Part shown: piece by piece, positions 22,650-30,926 of the stretch
Layout of the letters: each line of letters starts with the position of its first letter
Position numbering within the stretch: position 1 is the first letter of the stretch
Assembly (NCBI GenBank): GCA_903894955.1
Contig: CAITSA010000004.1
Coordinates: 1 to 45,144 of the forward strand
Length of the DNA stretch: 45,144 bases
From: an uncultured bacterium
Lineage (GTDB): Bacteria; Patescibacteriota; Minisyncoccia; Phycocordibacterales; UBA9973
Reading direction: 5' to 3'
Position numbers and translations under genes: made by a program
Notes under the pieces: generated by a model
The model's database searches: none
What the model was told of the DNA's origin: nothing
What the model saw: the letters and a program-made list of their open reading frames with translations, nothing else

Positions 22650-24251
22650 TTATTTTCTTAACCCAAGTTTTTCAAGTCTAGCGGTAATTCCTCCTCTTTT
22701 TCTTCCAAAACTTTTCATTAAGTCAGCTATTTTTATACCAGACACGAATAACTTTTTTAATTCTTCGTCTTGCTCTTTACTCCACGGACGATACGCATTG
22801 GGATGTTTTTCTCGAATTTCAGAAAAAGGTTGGGGGTGCGCCGTACTCGGCGCACCCTTTTTTGTTTCTTTTTTAATTTGTTTTTTTATCTTCCCGCCAC
22901 ACGCAATTATAAAATCACTGTGCATTTTTTTAAGATCCTCCAAAGAGAGTTTTCCAAAAACTTTTTCTGCTTCTTTAGATTTATTTTTAAAATCAATATC
23001 TTTTTCTAAAATTTCTGGATGCACTTTAAGTGCACGCTCGTTTATCCCAAGTAAGTAAAGTCCAGAAAGTCTGCGTACTCGTGAAAGAGCCACATAACCC
23101 TGCCCAAATTCAAAAACTTGGGACAAATCCATGGTCGCTGCATCCATGCTCATCCCCTGACTCTTATGCACGGTTATCGCCCAGGCTAACCGAAGAGGAA
23201 TTTGGGTTATCTGCGCACGAATTTTACCATTTTCTTCTACCGTCCAATCCATCGGCGCAATCTTAATACTGCGTCCGTTTTTGGTTTTAATGATAGGATG
23301 TCCGCTAAATTCTTCAAAACCTGTCACTATACCCAGTGTCCCATTCACAAATCTTTCTTTTTGATTATTTTTTGTGCACATTACCACCGCACCCTTTTTA
23401 AGCTCTAGCTTTTCTGGAGACAAACATCCCTTCTTTAAAGTTTCTACCACCCTATCATTTCCACTCTCGGACATTTTAAATAATTTCATTCCCTCTTCTA
23501 ATTTCGCAAGCTCTCTGTTATTTACTACGTCCACATCCACATTATGTGAGAAAAGTTTTGTAATGTTCAAAGGAGTATCATCTACTTCAATCTGCCGAGA
23601 TAAAATATAATTCAAATTTTCTTTTGAAACATTATTAGCACGTATTGCCGAAAGCACTGAAAGAAAATTGGCATCATCCTGACGATGCTGTTCCATTAAA
23701 TAACAAATAATTGGTCGTGCCCTTTCCCAAGCCCCGCTTCTATAAGCAAAAGTTTCCATAAATCCGATCTCCGGGGAAAGTGTATTTTGTTTATTTTCTT
23801 TTACATCCCTTCTTATAATCGGTGGTAATTGAAAAAAATCACCAACCAGAACAACCTGTATTCCACCAAACGGTTCATCATTCTGTTTTATTTCCCGACA
23901 AACAATATCAAGCATATTGAGCATGTTAGGGGAAAGCATAGAAATTTCATCTATAATCAGCACTCGTGTCCGACGGACACGCTTGCTAACATATTCACTA
24001 CTGGCAATTTTATCTAAATCATATTTGTCTAATTTTGTTTTAATACCGATTCCACTCCAAGAATGAATAGTCATCCCGCCAATGTGCGTTGCGGCAATCC
24101 CCGTGGAAGCGGTAATAGCCGGCTCTATCCCACAAGAGCGCAAATAATTTACAAAATTATTTACGGTGTGCGTCTTTCCTGCCCCAGGTTCACCCGTTAA
24201 GAAAACATTTGCGCCAGTTTTTAAAATATCTAAAGCTTGATCTTGGGTCAC
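22650..24251 (-). CDS. Pif1/RecD2-like superfamily 1 DNA helicase
   Basis: The 533-residue protein is a 5'-3' SF1B helicase: Walker A GEPGAGKT (20-27), motif Ia (ASTGIAATHIGGMTIHSWSG), Walker B VLIIDEISML, the GDFFQLPPI motif, EQHRQDD, and the C-terminal motifs ITVHKSQGMSMD and GYVALSRVR. Residues 485-533 are a Myb/SANT-like tail (RPWSKEQDEELKKLFVSGIKIADLMKSFGRKRGGI). A linker between them (466-473, GAPSTAHP) is encoded by a perfect 10-bp palindrome, inserted in frame. Pif1 helicases unwind G-quadruplexes, R-loops and recombination intermediates. The exact role is not known here. Confidence 0.9.
   Translation of the reverse strand: MTQDQALDILKTGANVFLTGEPGAGKTHTVNNFVNYLRSCGIEPAITASTGIAATHIGGMTIHSWSGIGIKTKLDKYDLDKIASSEYVSKRVRRTRVLIIDEISMLSPNMLNMLDIVCREIKQNDEPFGGIQVVLVGDFFQLPPIIRRDVKENKQNTLSPEIGFMETFAYRSGAWERARPIICYLMEQHRQDDANFLSVLSAIRANNVSKENLNYILSRQIEVDDTPLNITKLFSHNVDVDVVNNRELAKLEEGMKLFKMSESGNDRVVETLKKGCLSPEKLELKKGAVVMCTKNNQKERFVNGTLGIVTGFEEFSGHPIIKTKNGRSIKIAPMDWTVEENGKIRAQITQIPLRLAWAITVHKSQGMSMDAATMDLSQVFEFGQGYVALSRVRRLSGLYLLGINERALKVHPEILEKDIDFKNKSKEAEKVFGKLSLEDLKKMHSDFIIACGGKIKKQIKKETKKGAPSTAHPQPFSEIREKHPNAYRPWSKEQDEELKKLFVSGIKIADLMKSFGRKRGGITARLEKLGLRK
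22834..22863 (+). repeat. Terminator-like palindrome inside the helicase gene
   Basis: GGGTGCGCCG-TACT-CGGCGCACCC (22834-22857) is a perfect 10-bp stem followed on the plus strand by six T residues. As plus-strand RNA it would be a textbook intrinsic terminator, but it lies inside a minus-strand gene. In the minus-strand frame it encodes part of the linker between helicase and tail domain. Confidence 0.75.
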
Positions 24252-24329
24252 TGCACCATTCTACTACATTTTCTTTGTATCCACGATGCCTAAAGATAAA
24301 TCCACCAAAGCCTTGCTTCGGCTAAATCT

Positions 24330-25001
24330 TTAATCAATATTATTCTTATTTTCATTTATTAAAATAGTTGCAATGTGTTGTGCCTCTTGCTCTGTAAATA
24401 TATGCGAAATATGATTGGAATTTTTATTCAATATCCATGTTCTAGAATTTTCTTCATTAAATTTTTCCAGTCCTTTTAGATGTAATTGATTGTAATCTTC
24501 TTGTTCTTTAAATTGCTTTTTAGATTCTGTCCCTGCGGACACACCATCCTTCGCCCACTCAAGAATTAACTCAATAATTTTTTGATCAGAAATATTATTT
24601 TTTTTCAAACACTTAAAAAGATATGGGGCAAAAGTCCAAAACATTTTCGTATCTTGACCCTCACTATTTATTACACAAACAATTTTACTTAATGGTCCTC
24701 CTTTTTTTACTAAAACATCATCTCTGTATTTCAAATAAGCGATAGCAAAATCTCGTTCTGTGTTAGAATGTTTTAACATTCTTAATATATGAAGCCCATC
24801 ACGACTAGTCAATTTGCTTAATTTTTTTGATAAATCATCCGACAAATTACAATCGTGTATAGCTTTTCTCATACCGTCAGGACCATCATAATATGGTTTT
24901 TCAAGGTCAGCAAAAGGTTGTAAAAAATCTTTAATTTCATTATATTGAATTTCTTGTTTTAAACTTTTGTCCTCTCTGTTATTTTTTGATATTTTTTCCA
25001 T
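24330..25001 (-). CDS. Hypothetical protein
   Basis: I do not recognise this 223-residue protein. It is mainly hydrophilic and probably alpha-helical, rich in Lys, Asn, Asp and Glu, with no signal peptide or membrane segment. The middle (DFAIAYLKYRDDVLVKKGG, then IIELILEWAKDG) looks like a globular helical core. A short in-frame palindrome (TGTCC-GCAG-GGACA, 24528-24541) encodes the DGVSAGTES turn. It follows argS by 26 bases and precedes the helicase gene by 78, so it is probably in the same operon. The 78-base gap holds a weak hairpin (AGCC-TTGCTTC-GGCT) but no gene. Confidence 0.6.
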   Translation of the reverse strand: MEKISKNNREDKSLKQEIQYNEIKDFLQPFADLEKPYYDGPDGMRKAIHDCNLSDDLSKKLSKLTSRDGLHILRMLKHSNTERDFAIAYLKYRDDVLVKKGGPLSKIVCVINSEGQDTKMFWTFAPYLFKCLKKNNISDQKIIELILEWAKDGVSAGTESKKQFKEQEDYNQLHLKGLEKFNEENSRTWILNKNSNHISHIFTEQEAQHIATILINENKNNID

Positions 25002-25027
25002 AAATATATTAAGGTGATTTTTTATTC

Positions 25028-26770
25028 TTACATTTTTTTAGGAGCTTCTATGCCCAAAAGATACAAGCCATTTTTCATAATAAAAGAAAATGCATAAGTT
25101 AAAGCAATTTTATAAGAAGAAGTTTTATCTTCTTTGTCTACAATCATCGTATTGCCGTAAAAACTATTATAGGCACGTGCAACTTCAATTAAATAATTAG
25201 CAATATAATGTGGTTCATATTCAGAAGTAGACCTCAAGACAACTTCTCCAAATTTATATAATAATTTTTCCACTTCAAAAGTCTCCGATGGAAAAGCATG
25301 CGGGTCCGGCAAAATATTTTCTTTTTGTGCTTTTTCTAGAACAGAATTTGCCCGCGCATAAGAATACTGTAAATACGGTCCGGAATCCCCTTCAAAAGAA
25401 ATAGATTTTTCAAAATCATAAATAATGTCTCCACCGATTCCCTGTTTAAGTATTGAATATTTTATAGCAGACACACCGACGTCTGAAGCAATTTTTTCTT
25501 GCTCTAAGCTGGAAAAATTTCGATCGGTCATTTTTTCTAAAATGCTATCACGAACATCGTTCAAAAGGGTTTCTCCGGCAATTACATTTCCTTTACGAGA
25601 ACCCATTTTGCCAGTGGCAAGGCGCATCATACCATGAGTGATGTGCTTCATTCTATCCCCATATTCAGGATAAATAAGTGAGATAGCTTTCACTACGACC
25701 CGCATATAGTCCATTTGTTCGTTTGCAGTAATCATAATAGATAAATGCATATCCGGATATGTTTTAAATTTTTCTACAGTCAAACCGAGCTCTTTGGTTT
25801 CGTAAGTTGGCAAGCCTTGCGAAGTAATGAAAACCCTAGTATGTAATTTAGGGTCATATTTATCTGCCTTAAATACAATAGCCCCATCAGATTCTTCAAA
25901 AATCTTTTTACCATATTCATGACCTATCTCCTTGCCCAAATTGTCATTTATAATATCTCGCCCAATATCTGTCATTTCACTTTCTAAAAAATAAAGGTCG
26001 AATTTGGTTCCTAGAATTTTATATAAATCTTCGAACGCCTCCATCGTCACCTTAAACCCCCATTCATATATTTCATTTATTTTCTCATCACTTCTTGCGT
26101 AAATCTTTTTATTTATTTCATCAATTTCTTTTTTTGCCTTTTCATCAATTTCATAAGCTTCCGCACCATGTACATAAGCTCGCCCGATATTTGATGCTTG
26201 TAAATTATGTGTTCCTTCTTTACTTTGTAATATCTTGTTTTTCAAAAGTCCATAGATAGCTTTAGCTATATGTAGACCAAGATCTCCTTGATAATTTGCT
26301 CTTTTTGTTTCAGCTCCAGAGAATTCCACTAAACGAGAAATGGATTCCCCAATTGCGTTACTCATCAAATGTCCGATATGAAAAGGCTTGAAAGGATTCG
26401 GGTCAGTATATTCCACCATTATTTTTTTACCTTTAAGTGCGTCGTTTTTCCCAAAGTTTTCAGCTTTATTTAAAATTTCTTCAACACTTCTTGAGAAGAA
26501 TTTGCGAGAAAGATAAAAATTAATAAAACCCGCGCCAGCAATTTCAACCTTTTCTATATTTTTATCTACATTTAGTCTAATTATTTCAGCCACTATTTTT
26601 TCTGCCAATTCTTTTGGATTTCTCTCGACGCTTTTAGCAATAGCTAAGGCAACATTTGTAGAATAATCTCCATTTTTAAAGTCCTCTGGATGCTCAACCA
26701 CAATATCATTAACTTCTATGTCTAGATTTTTTAGAGCATCCTTTATTAAATTTTTTATTTCGTCTTGCAT
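25028..26770 (-). CDS. argS: Arginyl-tRNA synthetase
   Basis: ArgRS charges tRNA-Arg and needs bound tRNA for activation. The 580-residue protein has the N-terminal Add-1 domain (residues 1-90, including NGDYSTNVALAIAK), an intact HIGH motif (PFKPFHIGH, 131-134), the class I fold with YQGDLGLH, the KMSKS-like segment TGKMGSRKGNVI and the C-terminal anticodon bundle ending in LYLLGIEAPKKM. Length and order are normal. Unlike its IleRS and MetRS neighbours it keeps canonical signatures and shows no palindromic insert. Confidence 0.96.
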   Translation of the reverse strand: MQDEIKNLIKDALKNLDIEVNDIVVEHPEDFKNGDYSTNVALAIAKSVERNPKELAEKIVAEIIRLNVDKNIEKVEIAGAGFINFYLSRKFFSRSVEEILNKAENFGKNDALKGKKIMVEYTDPNPFKPFHIGHLMSNAIGESISRLVEFSGAETKRANYQGDLGLHIAKAIYGLLKNKILQSKEGTHNLQASNIGRAYVHGAEAYEIDEKAKKEIDEINKKIYARSDEKINEIYEWGFKVTMEAFEDLYKILGTKFDLYFLESEMTDIGRDIINDNLGKEIGHEYGKKIFEESDGAIVFKADKYDPKLHTRVFITSQGLPTYETKELGLTVEKFKTYPDMHLSIMITANEQMDYMRVVVKAISLIYPEYGDRMKHITHGMMRLATGKMGSRKGNVIAGETLLNDVRDSILEKMTDRNFSSLEQEKIASDVGVSAIKYSILKQGIGGDIIYDFEKSISFEGDSGPYLQYSYARANSVLEKAQKENILPDPHAFPSETFEVEKLLYKFGEVVLRSTSEYEPHYIANYLIEVARAYNSFYGNTMIVDKEDKTSSYKIALTYAFSFIMKNGLYLLGIEAPKKM

Positions 26771-26783
26771 GTTAATTTTGTGA

Positions 26784-26871
26784 ATGTTTTGATAAAAATT
26801 TTAAGAAACGTGTGGGTCCCCTGTCCTTATGATTCCGAGGGCGCAGTTTCAGAAATTTTTCATCAAAACAT
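26784..26871. repeat. 88-bp imperfect inverted repeat between dut and argS
   Basis: Arms 26784-26809 and 26846-26871 match at 22 of 26 positions, including a perfect 10-bp outer end (ATGTTTTGAT). The 36-base centre is GC-richer than its surroundings. In the minus-strand transcript it would form a long hairpin between the dut stop and the argS start. Processing site, structured RNA or mobile palindrome are all possible. Confidence 0.65.
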
Positions 26872-26875
26872 GAAC

Positions 26876-27301
26876 CTATTTTTTTCCTGTACTGCCCTCA
26901 CGCCTTTCTCCACGAATAGTCTGAGAAATCTCTGATACTTCTACAATATCACAATGTTCAAATTTTTGAATTACCATTTGAGCTATTTTGTGTTCTTTGG
27001 TTATTAAAACCTCCTTGTTTGAAACATTTAAAAGATTCATAATGATCTCCCCCCTATAACTCGAATCAATTACTCCGCCCATAACCTTTAATCCTAAATT
27101 AAAAGAAATACTTGATTTGTCCCATATCAAGCCGACGTGCCCTTCTGGGATCTCAATGGCCACACCGGTATGCACACGTTCTTGTTTGCCGGGAGGGAAA
27201 ATAACGTCTTCGACACAATAGAAATCCATCCCTGCATCACCAGGATGTCCATGGGTTGGTAATTTTGCATCTTTTCTAAGTTTTTTAACTTTAATTATCA
27301 T
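26876..27301 (-). CDS. dut: Deoxyuridine 5'-triphosphate nucleotidohydrolase (dUTPase)
   Basis: dUTPase converts dUTP to dUMP and pyrophosphate, keeping uracil out of DNA and feeding dTMP synthesis. The 141-residue protein shows the trimeric dUTPase motifs: motif 1 PGDAGMDFYC, motif 2 WDKSSI, motif 3 GVIDSSYRGEIIMNL, motif 4 KIAQMVIQK and motif 5 RREGSTG at the C-terminus (RGxGGFGSTG type, slightly altered). It follows tmk with a 4-base gap. Confidence 0.95.
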   Translation of the reverse strand: MIIKVKKLRKDAKLPTHGHPGDAGMDFYCVEDVIFPPGKQERVHTGVAIEIPEGHVGLIWDKSSISFNLGLKVMGGVIDSSYRGEIIMNLLNVSNKEVLITKEHKIAQMVIQKFEHCDIVEVSEISQTIRGERREGSTGKK

Positions 27302-27305
27302 TTTT

Positions 27306-28025
27306 TTATTTTATAACTTTTTTAATCTTTTTATAAATTTCTTGATGAATATTCTCACGATTTTCTAAAATGCCATTTTTTACACATTTAATTTTTGTCC
27401 AACCTTTTTGGGTCTTGGCTAGCCATAAAGCACTCTTCCTTGAATTTTCTAAAAATTTTACATCTTTTTCGTGCACATCTTCTTTTTTGTCTTTCTTTTT
27501 GCCTAAATAATTTCTCTTTTCAACTTTATTTCTTTCGTGAATTAATTTCAAAACGATAGGAATTGGCACACTTAAATAAAATACGGCATCAGGTTTTGGA
27601 ATTTTAAAAATCTCATACTCCATCTCGGCTAGCCATTTTAGAAAACTTTCTCTTTTTTTTGTATTGGCAATCTTCCCACCTTGGTGAATTTGGTTAGCGC
27701 TCGCATATCTATTTGCAATTACAATGTTTCCTATAGAAAGCCATTTCTCAATTTTATTTTTTGATTCAAAACGATCCGCCGCATAAAGAACCGAAGCAAT
27801 TTTAGGATGAACTTTCACAAAATTATAATATTGTTCAGATAAACAATGCCCAATAAATTTACCAAAAAAATTTGAGTAATAATCGGGAAAATCAATGACT
27901 AACACCTTCTTGCCATCTTTTTTCAAATGCTTAACTAAAAGATTAGTCTGAGTAGCTTTCCCGCTCCCATCGGTACCATCTATTACTATCAATTTTCCTC
28001 TCTGTTTCCTTTTAGCCATATACAA
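27306..28025 (-). CDS. tmk: Thymidylate kinase-like protein
   Basis: The 239-residue protein phosphorylates dTMP to dTDP by assignment. It has a P-loop GTDGSGKAT (17-25), the DR motif in AADRFESK, an ANRYASANQ segment and a lid rich in Lys. A Lys/Arg-rich stretch (NYLGKKKDKKEDVHEKD) is longer than in E. coli Tmk. It is next to dut, so the pair covers dUMP/dTMP supply. A broader deoxynucleoside kinase role cannot be excluded. Confidence 0.88.
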   Translation of the reverse strand: MYMAKRKQRGKLIVIDGTDGSGKATQTNLLVKHLKKDGKKVLVIDFPDYYSNFFGKFIGHCLSEQYYNFVKVHPKIASVLYAADRFESKNKIEKWLSIGNIVIANRYASANQIHQGGKIANTKKRESFLKWLAEMEYEIFKIPKPDAVFYLSVPIPIVLKLIHERNKVEKRNYLGKKKDKKEDVHEKDVKFLENSRKSALWLAKTQKGWTKIKCVKNGILENRENIHQEIYKKIKKVIK

Positions 28026-28055
28026 AATATAACAGAAAAAGCTTTAAATTGAAAA

Positions 28056-28790
28056 TTATTTTCCTATAGTGTAGCCACCATCGATCAGAAAATCTTGACC
28101 AGTAGCATAGCTTGCTTTGTCGCTTAAGAAAAAGCATATCACTTCAGCAATTTCTTCAGGCTCGGCTATACGACCGAGTAAAACATCAGAATTTTTCTTT
28201 AAAATTTCTGCGTTCCAACTTTTTGCAATATCTGTATTCACTCCTCCCGGAGAAATAGAATTTACACTAATTCCATCTTTGGCATATTCTTTTGCAAGTG
28301 CGGCTGTTAAATTCACAACTGCAGCCTTAGAACAAGAATAAGGCAAGCGAGAAGCAAGCGTACCTTGAGAATGCGCTCTAATTGAAGCGATATTAACTAT
28401 CCGCCCATACTTATACGATTGCATTGATGGAATTATCGCCTGACACATATGGACAGTTCCTAAAACATTTATTGAATAAAAAGAAAGCCAATCTTCATCA
28501 GTTGTTTCTAAAAAAGGTTGCCCTTTTGCTACACCCGCCACATTAGCTAGACAATGAATTTGTATTTTCTTTTCTAAAAGTTTATTAACTTCACGAAATA
28601 CTGCTTCTTTGTCTTGAATATCACAAATTATTTTTTCAACATTAAGTTCTTTAGCAATAGCTTCAAGCTCTGGGGACAATACTCTGTCATGAACAATAAC
28701 ATTCGCACCGTAAGATTTTGCCAATCTCGCTGTCGCTGCACCGATTCCCTTAGAAGAACCGGTTATTAGAATATTTTTACCTTTTAACAT
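28056..28790 (-). CDS. Short-chain dehydrogenase/reductase (FabG-like)
   Basis: The 244-residue protein has the classical SDR plan: the cofactor motif TGSSKGIG (10-17), CDIQD after the second Rossmann strand, the NVAG motif, the catalytic Ser in NIASIRAHS and YSCSK with the active Tyr and Lys, and SPGGVNTDI near the C-terminus. Its end (YATGQDFLIDGGYTIGK) is typical of the FabG/3-oxoacyl-reductase group. The substrate cannot be read from the sequence. It overlaps no neighbour and is 5 bases after glyA. Confidence 0.9.
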   Translation of the reverse strand: MLKGKNILITGSSKGIGAATARLAKSYGANVIVHDRVLSPELEAIAKELNVEKIICDIQDKEAVFREVNKLLEKKIQIHCLANVAGVAKGQPFLETTDEDWLSFYSINVLGTVHMCQAIIPSMQSYKYGRIVNIASIRAHSQGTLASRLPYSCSKAAVVNLTAALAKEYAKDGISVNSISPGGVNTDIAKSWNAEILKKNSDVLLGRIAEPEEIAEVICFFLSDKASYATGQDFLIDGGYTIGK

Positions 28791-28795
28791 AAATG

Positions 28796-29986
28796 TTATT
28801 TCTTTCCCCTAAGAGCTTTATCCATTTTTCTGGCAATCAAAATCATATCTTTCTCCTTTTTACCTCTAGTAGTTTCAGCCGGAGTACCGATGCGAATACC
28901 AGAAGGATCAAATGGTGAACGAGTTTCACCTGGAATAGTATTTTTATTACAAATAATTCCAGCTTTTTCAAGCTTGACTTCGGCTTCTTTGCCGACGATT
29001 CCTTTTCCATTCATCCAAGTATCAACTAAAATAAGATGTGAATCTGTCCCCCCAGAAACCACTCTCCAGCCTAAACGAGACAGCTCGTCAGTCAATACTT
29101 TGGCATTCTTGATAATCTGTTTTGCGTATTTTTTAAATGCTGGTGAATCATCTTCCTTGAGGGCAACAGCAATTCCAGCAATCTGCCCCATGTGTGGACC
29201 TCCTTGGATTCCTGGGAAAATAGCTTTATCAATCAAAGTTGAAATATCTTTATCTCCTAATTTTTTATCTTTTCTGGAAAAAATCATCGCGCCTCTTGGA
29301 CCACGGAGAGTTTTATGGGTAGTAGTTGTAACGATATCTGCATATAGAAAAGGTGTTGGATAAGCTTCGCCTGCTACCAATCCAGCAAAGTGAGACATGT
29401 CTACCATTAAATAAGCTCCACAAGCGTCAGCCACTTCGCGACACTTTTTGAAATCAACGATTCTAGGATATGCCGTAAAGCCAACAATAATGAGCTGTGG
29501 TTTTTCTCTAATGGCATCTTCTTTCATTTTTTTATAATCAATAAGTTCAGTTTTTGTATTCATCCCAATAGGTATTTGCTCCCATATCTTACCGGTAATG
29601 GAAACTTTCTGGCCATGGGTCAAGTGCCCACCAGAAGAAAGAGGCAATCCCATAACCTTGCCACCCTTTGGTACAAGTGCGAGATAAACAGCTAAATTTG
29701 CTGGTGATCCAGAAAGTGGTTGAACGTTTACATGCCATAAATCTTTTTTTAATTTAAAAAGTTTTAAAGCTCGATCTTGGCAAAGAGTCTCCAGCTCATC
29801 TATATATCTCTGCCCACCATAGTATCGAGCATGTGGATACCCTTCAGCATATTTATTATCGAGAATAGAACCAAGGGCTGTTAAAACATCTTTGGAAACA
29901 TAATTCTCTGAAGGAATAAGATTAATGACACTTTTTTGTCTCTTTGTTTCATTTTTAATAATACTCTCAATTTTTTTGTCTTTCAT
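28796..29986 (-). CDS. glyA: Serine hydroxymethyltransferase
   Basis: SHMT transfers the hydroxymethyl group between serine and tetrahydrofolate, yielding glycine and methylene-THF, which feeds dTMP synthesis. The 396-residue protein has the PLP lysine K225 in TTTTHKTLRGPRG, and the conserved NLIPSENYVS, YAEGYPHARYYGG and VDMSHFAGLVAGE segments. Length is normal. It lies between the MBL gene and the SDR gene, on the same strand. Confidence 0.96.
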   Translation of the reverse strand: MKDKKIESIIKNETKRQKSVINLIPSENYVSKDVLTALGSILDNKYAEGYPHARYYGGQRYIDELETLCQDRALKLFKLKKDLWHVNVQPLSGSPANLAVYLALVPKGGKVMGLPLSSGGHLTHGQKVSITGKIWEQIPIGMNTKTELIDYKKMKEDAIREKPQLIIVGFTAYPRIVDFKKCREVADACGAYLMVDMSHFAGLVAGEAYPTPFLYADIVTTTTHKTLRGPRGAMIFSRKDKKLGDKDISTLIDKAIFPGIQGGPHMGQIAGIAVALKEDDSPAFKKYAKQIIKNAKVLTDELSRLGWRVVSGGTDSHLILVDTWMNGKGIVGKEAEVKLEKAGIICNKNTIPGETRSPFDPSGIRIGTPAETTRGKKEKDMILIARKMDKALRGKK

Positions 29987-30014
29987 AAAATGAGTATATC
30001 ATATTTGCTTTTGT

Positions 30015-30896
30015 CTACCTGTGGAAAGAAAAATTGACATTCTGTCCGTCAGATTTCATAACTATACTACCTAGCAAATCAGTGCGAAAAATCTTTGCGC
30101 CAAATTGAGCTAAGGTATCTAGAGTTTCTTGATGTGGATGGCCATATTTATTGTCTTTACCAACTGAAATAAGTGCATAGGAGGGCATGACTGCTTTTAC
30201 GAAACTTGTAGATGAAGAAGTGCGTGAACCATGATGTCCAACTTTTAAAATAGTGCTTGCAAGCTGTGATGGATAATTTTCTTCAAGAATTATTTTTTCT
30301 GTTTTCGCTGTCGCATCGCCGGTCAACATTATTGATGTCTGGCCATAAGAGAGTCTCGCCACGACTCCTCCATCATTCGTCGCCCAAGCAGAGACATCTC
30401 GATCTGGAAACAAAATATTAATGATTACTCCTCCCCCAAGGTCCAACTTCATTCCTCTTTTTACTAAAATATCCGGAATATTTTGTTTTTGCATTTCCTC
30501 TCTAAGATTCTGATAAGTTTTAGAGTCGGTCAAAGTACCTGATTCGAAAACACGGCCTACTTTATAATTTTTTAAAATATCTAGAAATCCACCGATGTGA
30601 TCTGCGTCAGGATTAGTAATAACTAAAGCATCAATACTTTTATCAAAAGGAGACATTGCTCGCGCTAATGGACCTAAAACACTGCGAGGTGGTCCACCGT
30701 CAAACATAATTTGGGTTCCAGTTGGTGATTCTATAAAAAGACTATCGCCCTGACCAACATCTAACATTGCAAAAGTAAATTCTCGATGAGAATTTTGCCA
30801 ATCTGTATAAAAAAGAAAGGCATTAAAAAATACTAAGACAAAAACGAGAATAAACAATCTGTATTTTTTAGTGGATATGTTATGTTGTTCAAGCAT
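30015..30896 (-). CDS. Metallo-beta-lactamase domain of ComEC type, separate gene
   Basis: The 293-residue protein starts with one membrane helix (YRLFILVFVLVFFNAFLFYT, about 13-32) and then carries the ComEC-type metallo-beta-lactamase fold: LDVGQGDSLFI, ITNPDADHIGG and KVGHHGSRTS. In family members this domain is the likely nuclease that degrades one strand during DNA uptake. The first histidine of the HxHxDH motif is replaced by Asn (N-P-D-A-D-H). In most bacteria this domain is fused to ComEC; here it follows the comEC gene by 30 bases. Confidence 0.88.
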   Translation of the reverse strand: MLEQHNISTKKYRLFILVFVLVFFNAFLFYTDWQNSHREFTFAMLDVGQGDSLFIESPTGTQIMFDGGPPRSVLGPLARAMSPFDKSIDALVITNPDADHIGGFLDILKNYKVGRVFESGTLTDSKTYQNLREEMQKQNIPDILVKRGMKLDLGGGVIINILFPDRDVSAWATNDGGVVARLSYGQTSIMLTGDATAKTEKIILEENYPSQLASTILKVGHHGSRTSSSTSFVKAVMPSYALISVGKDNKYGHPHQETLDTLAQFGAKIFRTDLLGSIVMKSDGQNVNFSFHR

Positions 30897-30926
30897 ATTA
30901 TTTTAATAATAACATGTGGGAAAAAA

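Noticed and set aside
23966-23982. Perfect CGTGTCCG/CGGACACG palindrome in the helicase
   Set aside because: It encodes Arg/Val/Thr just before Walker B, where homologues also have residues, so there is no sign of an insertion.
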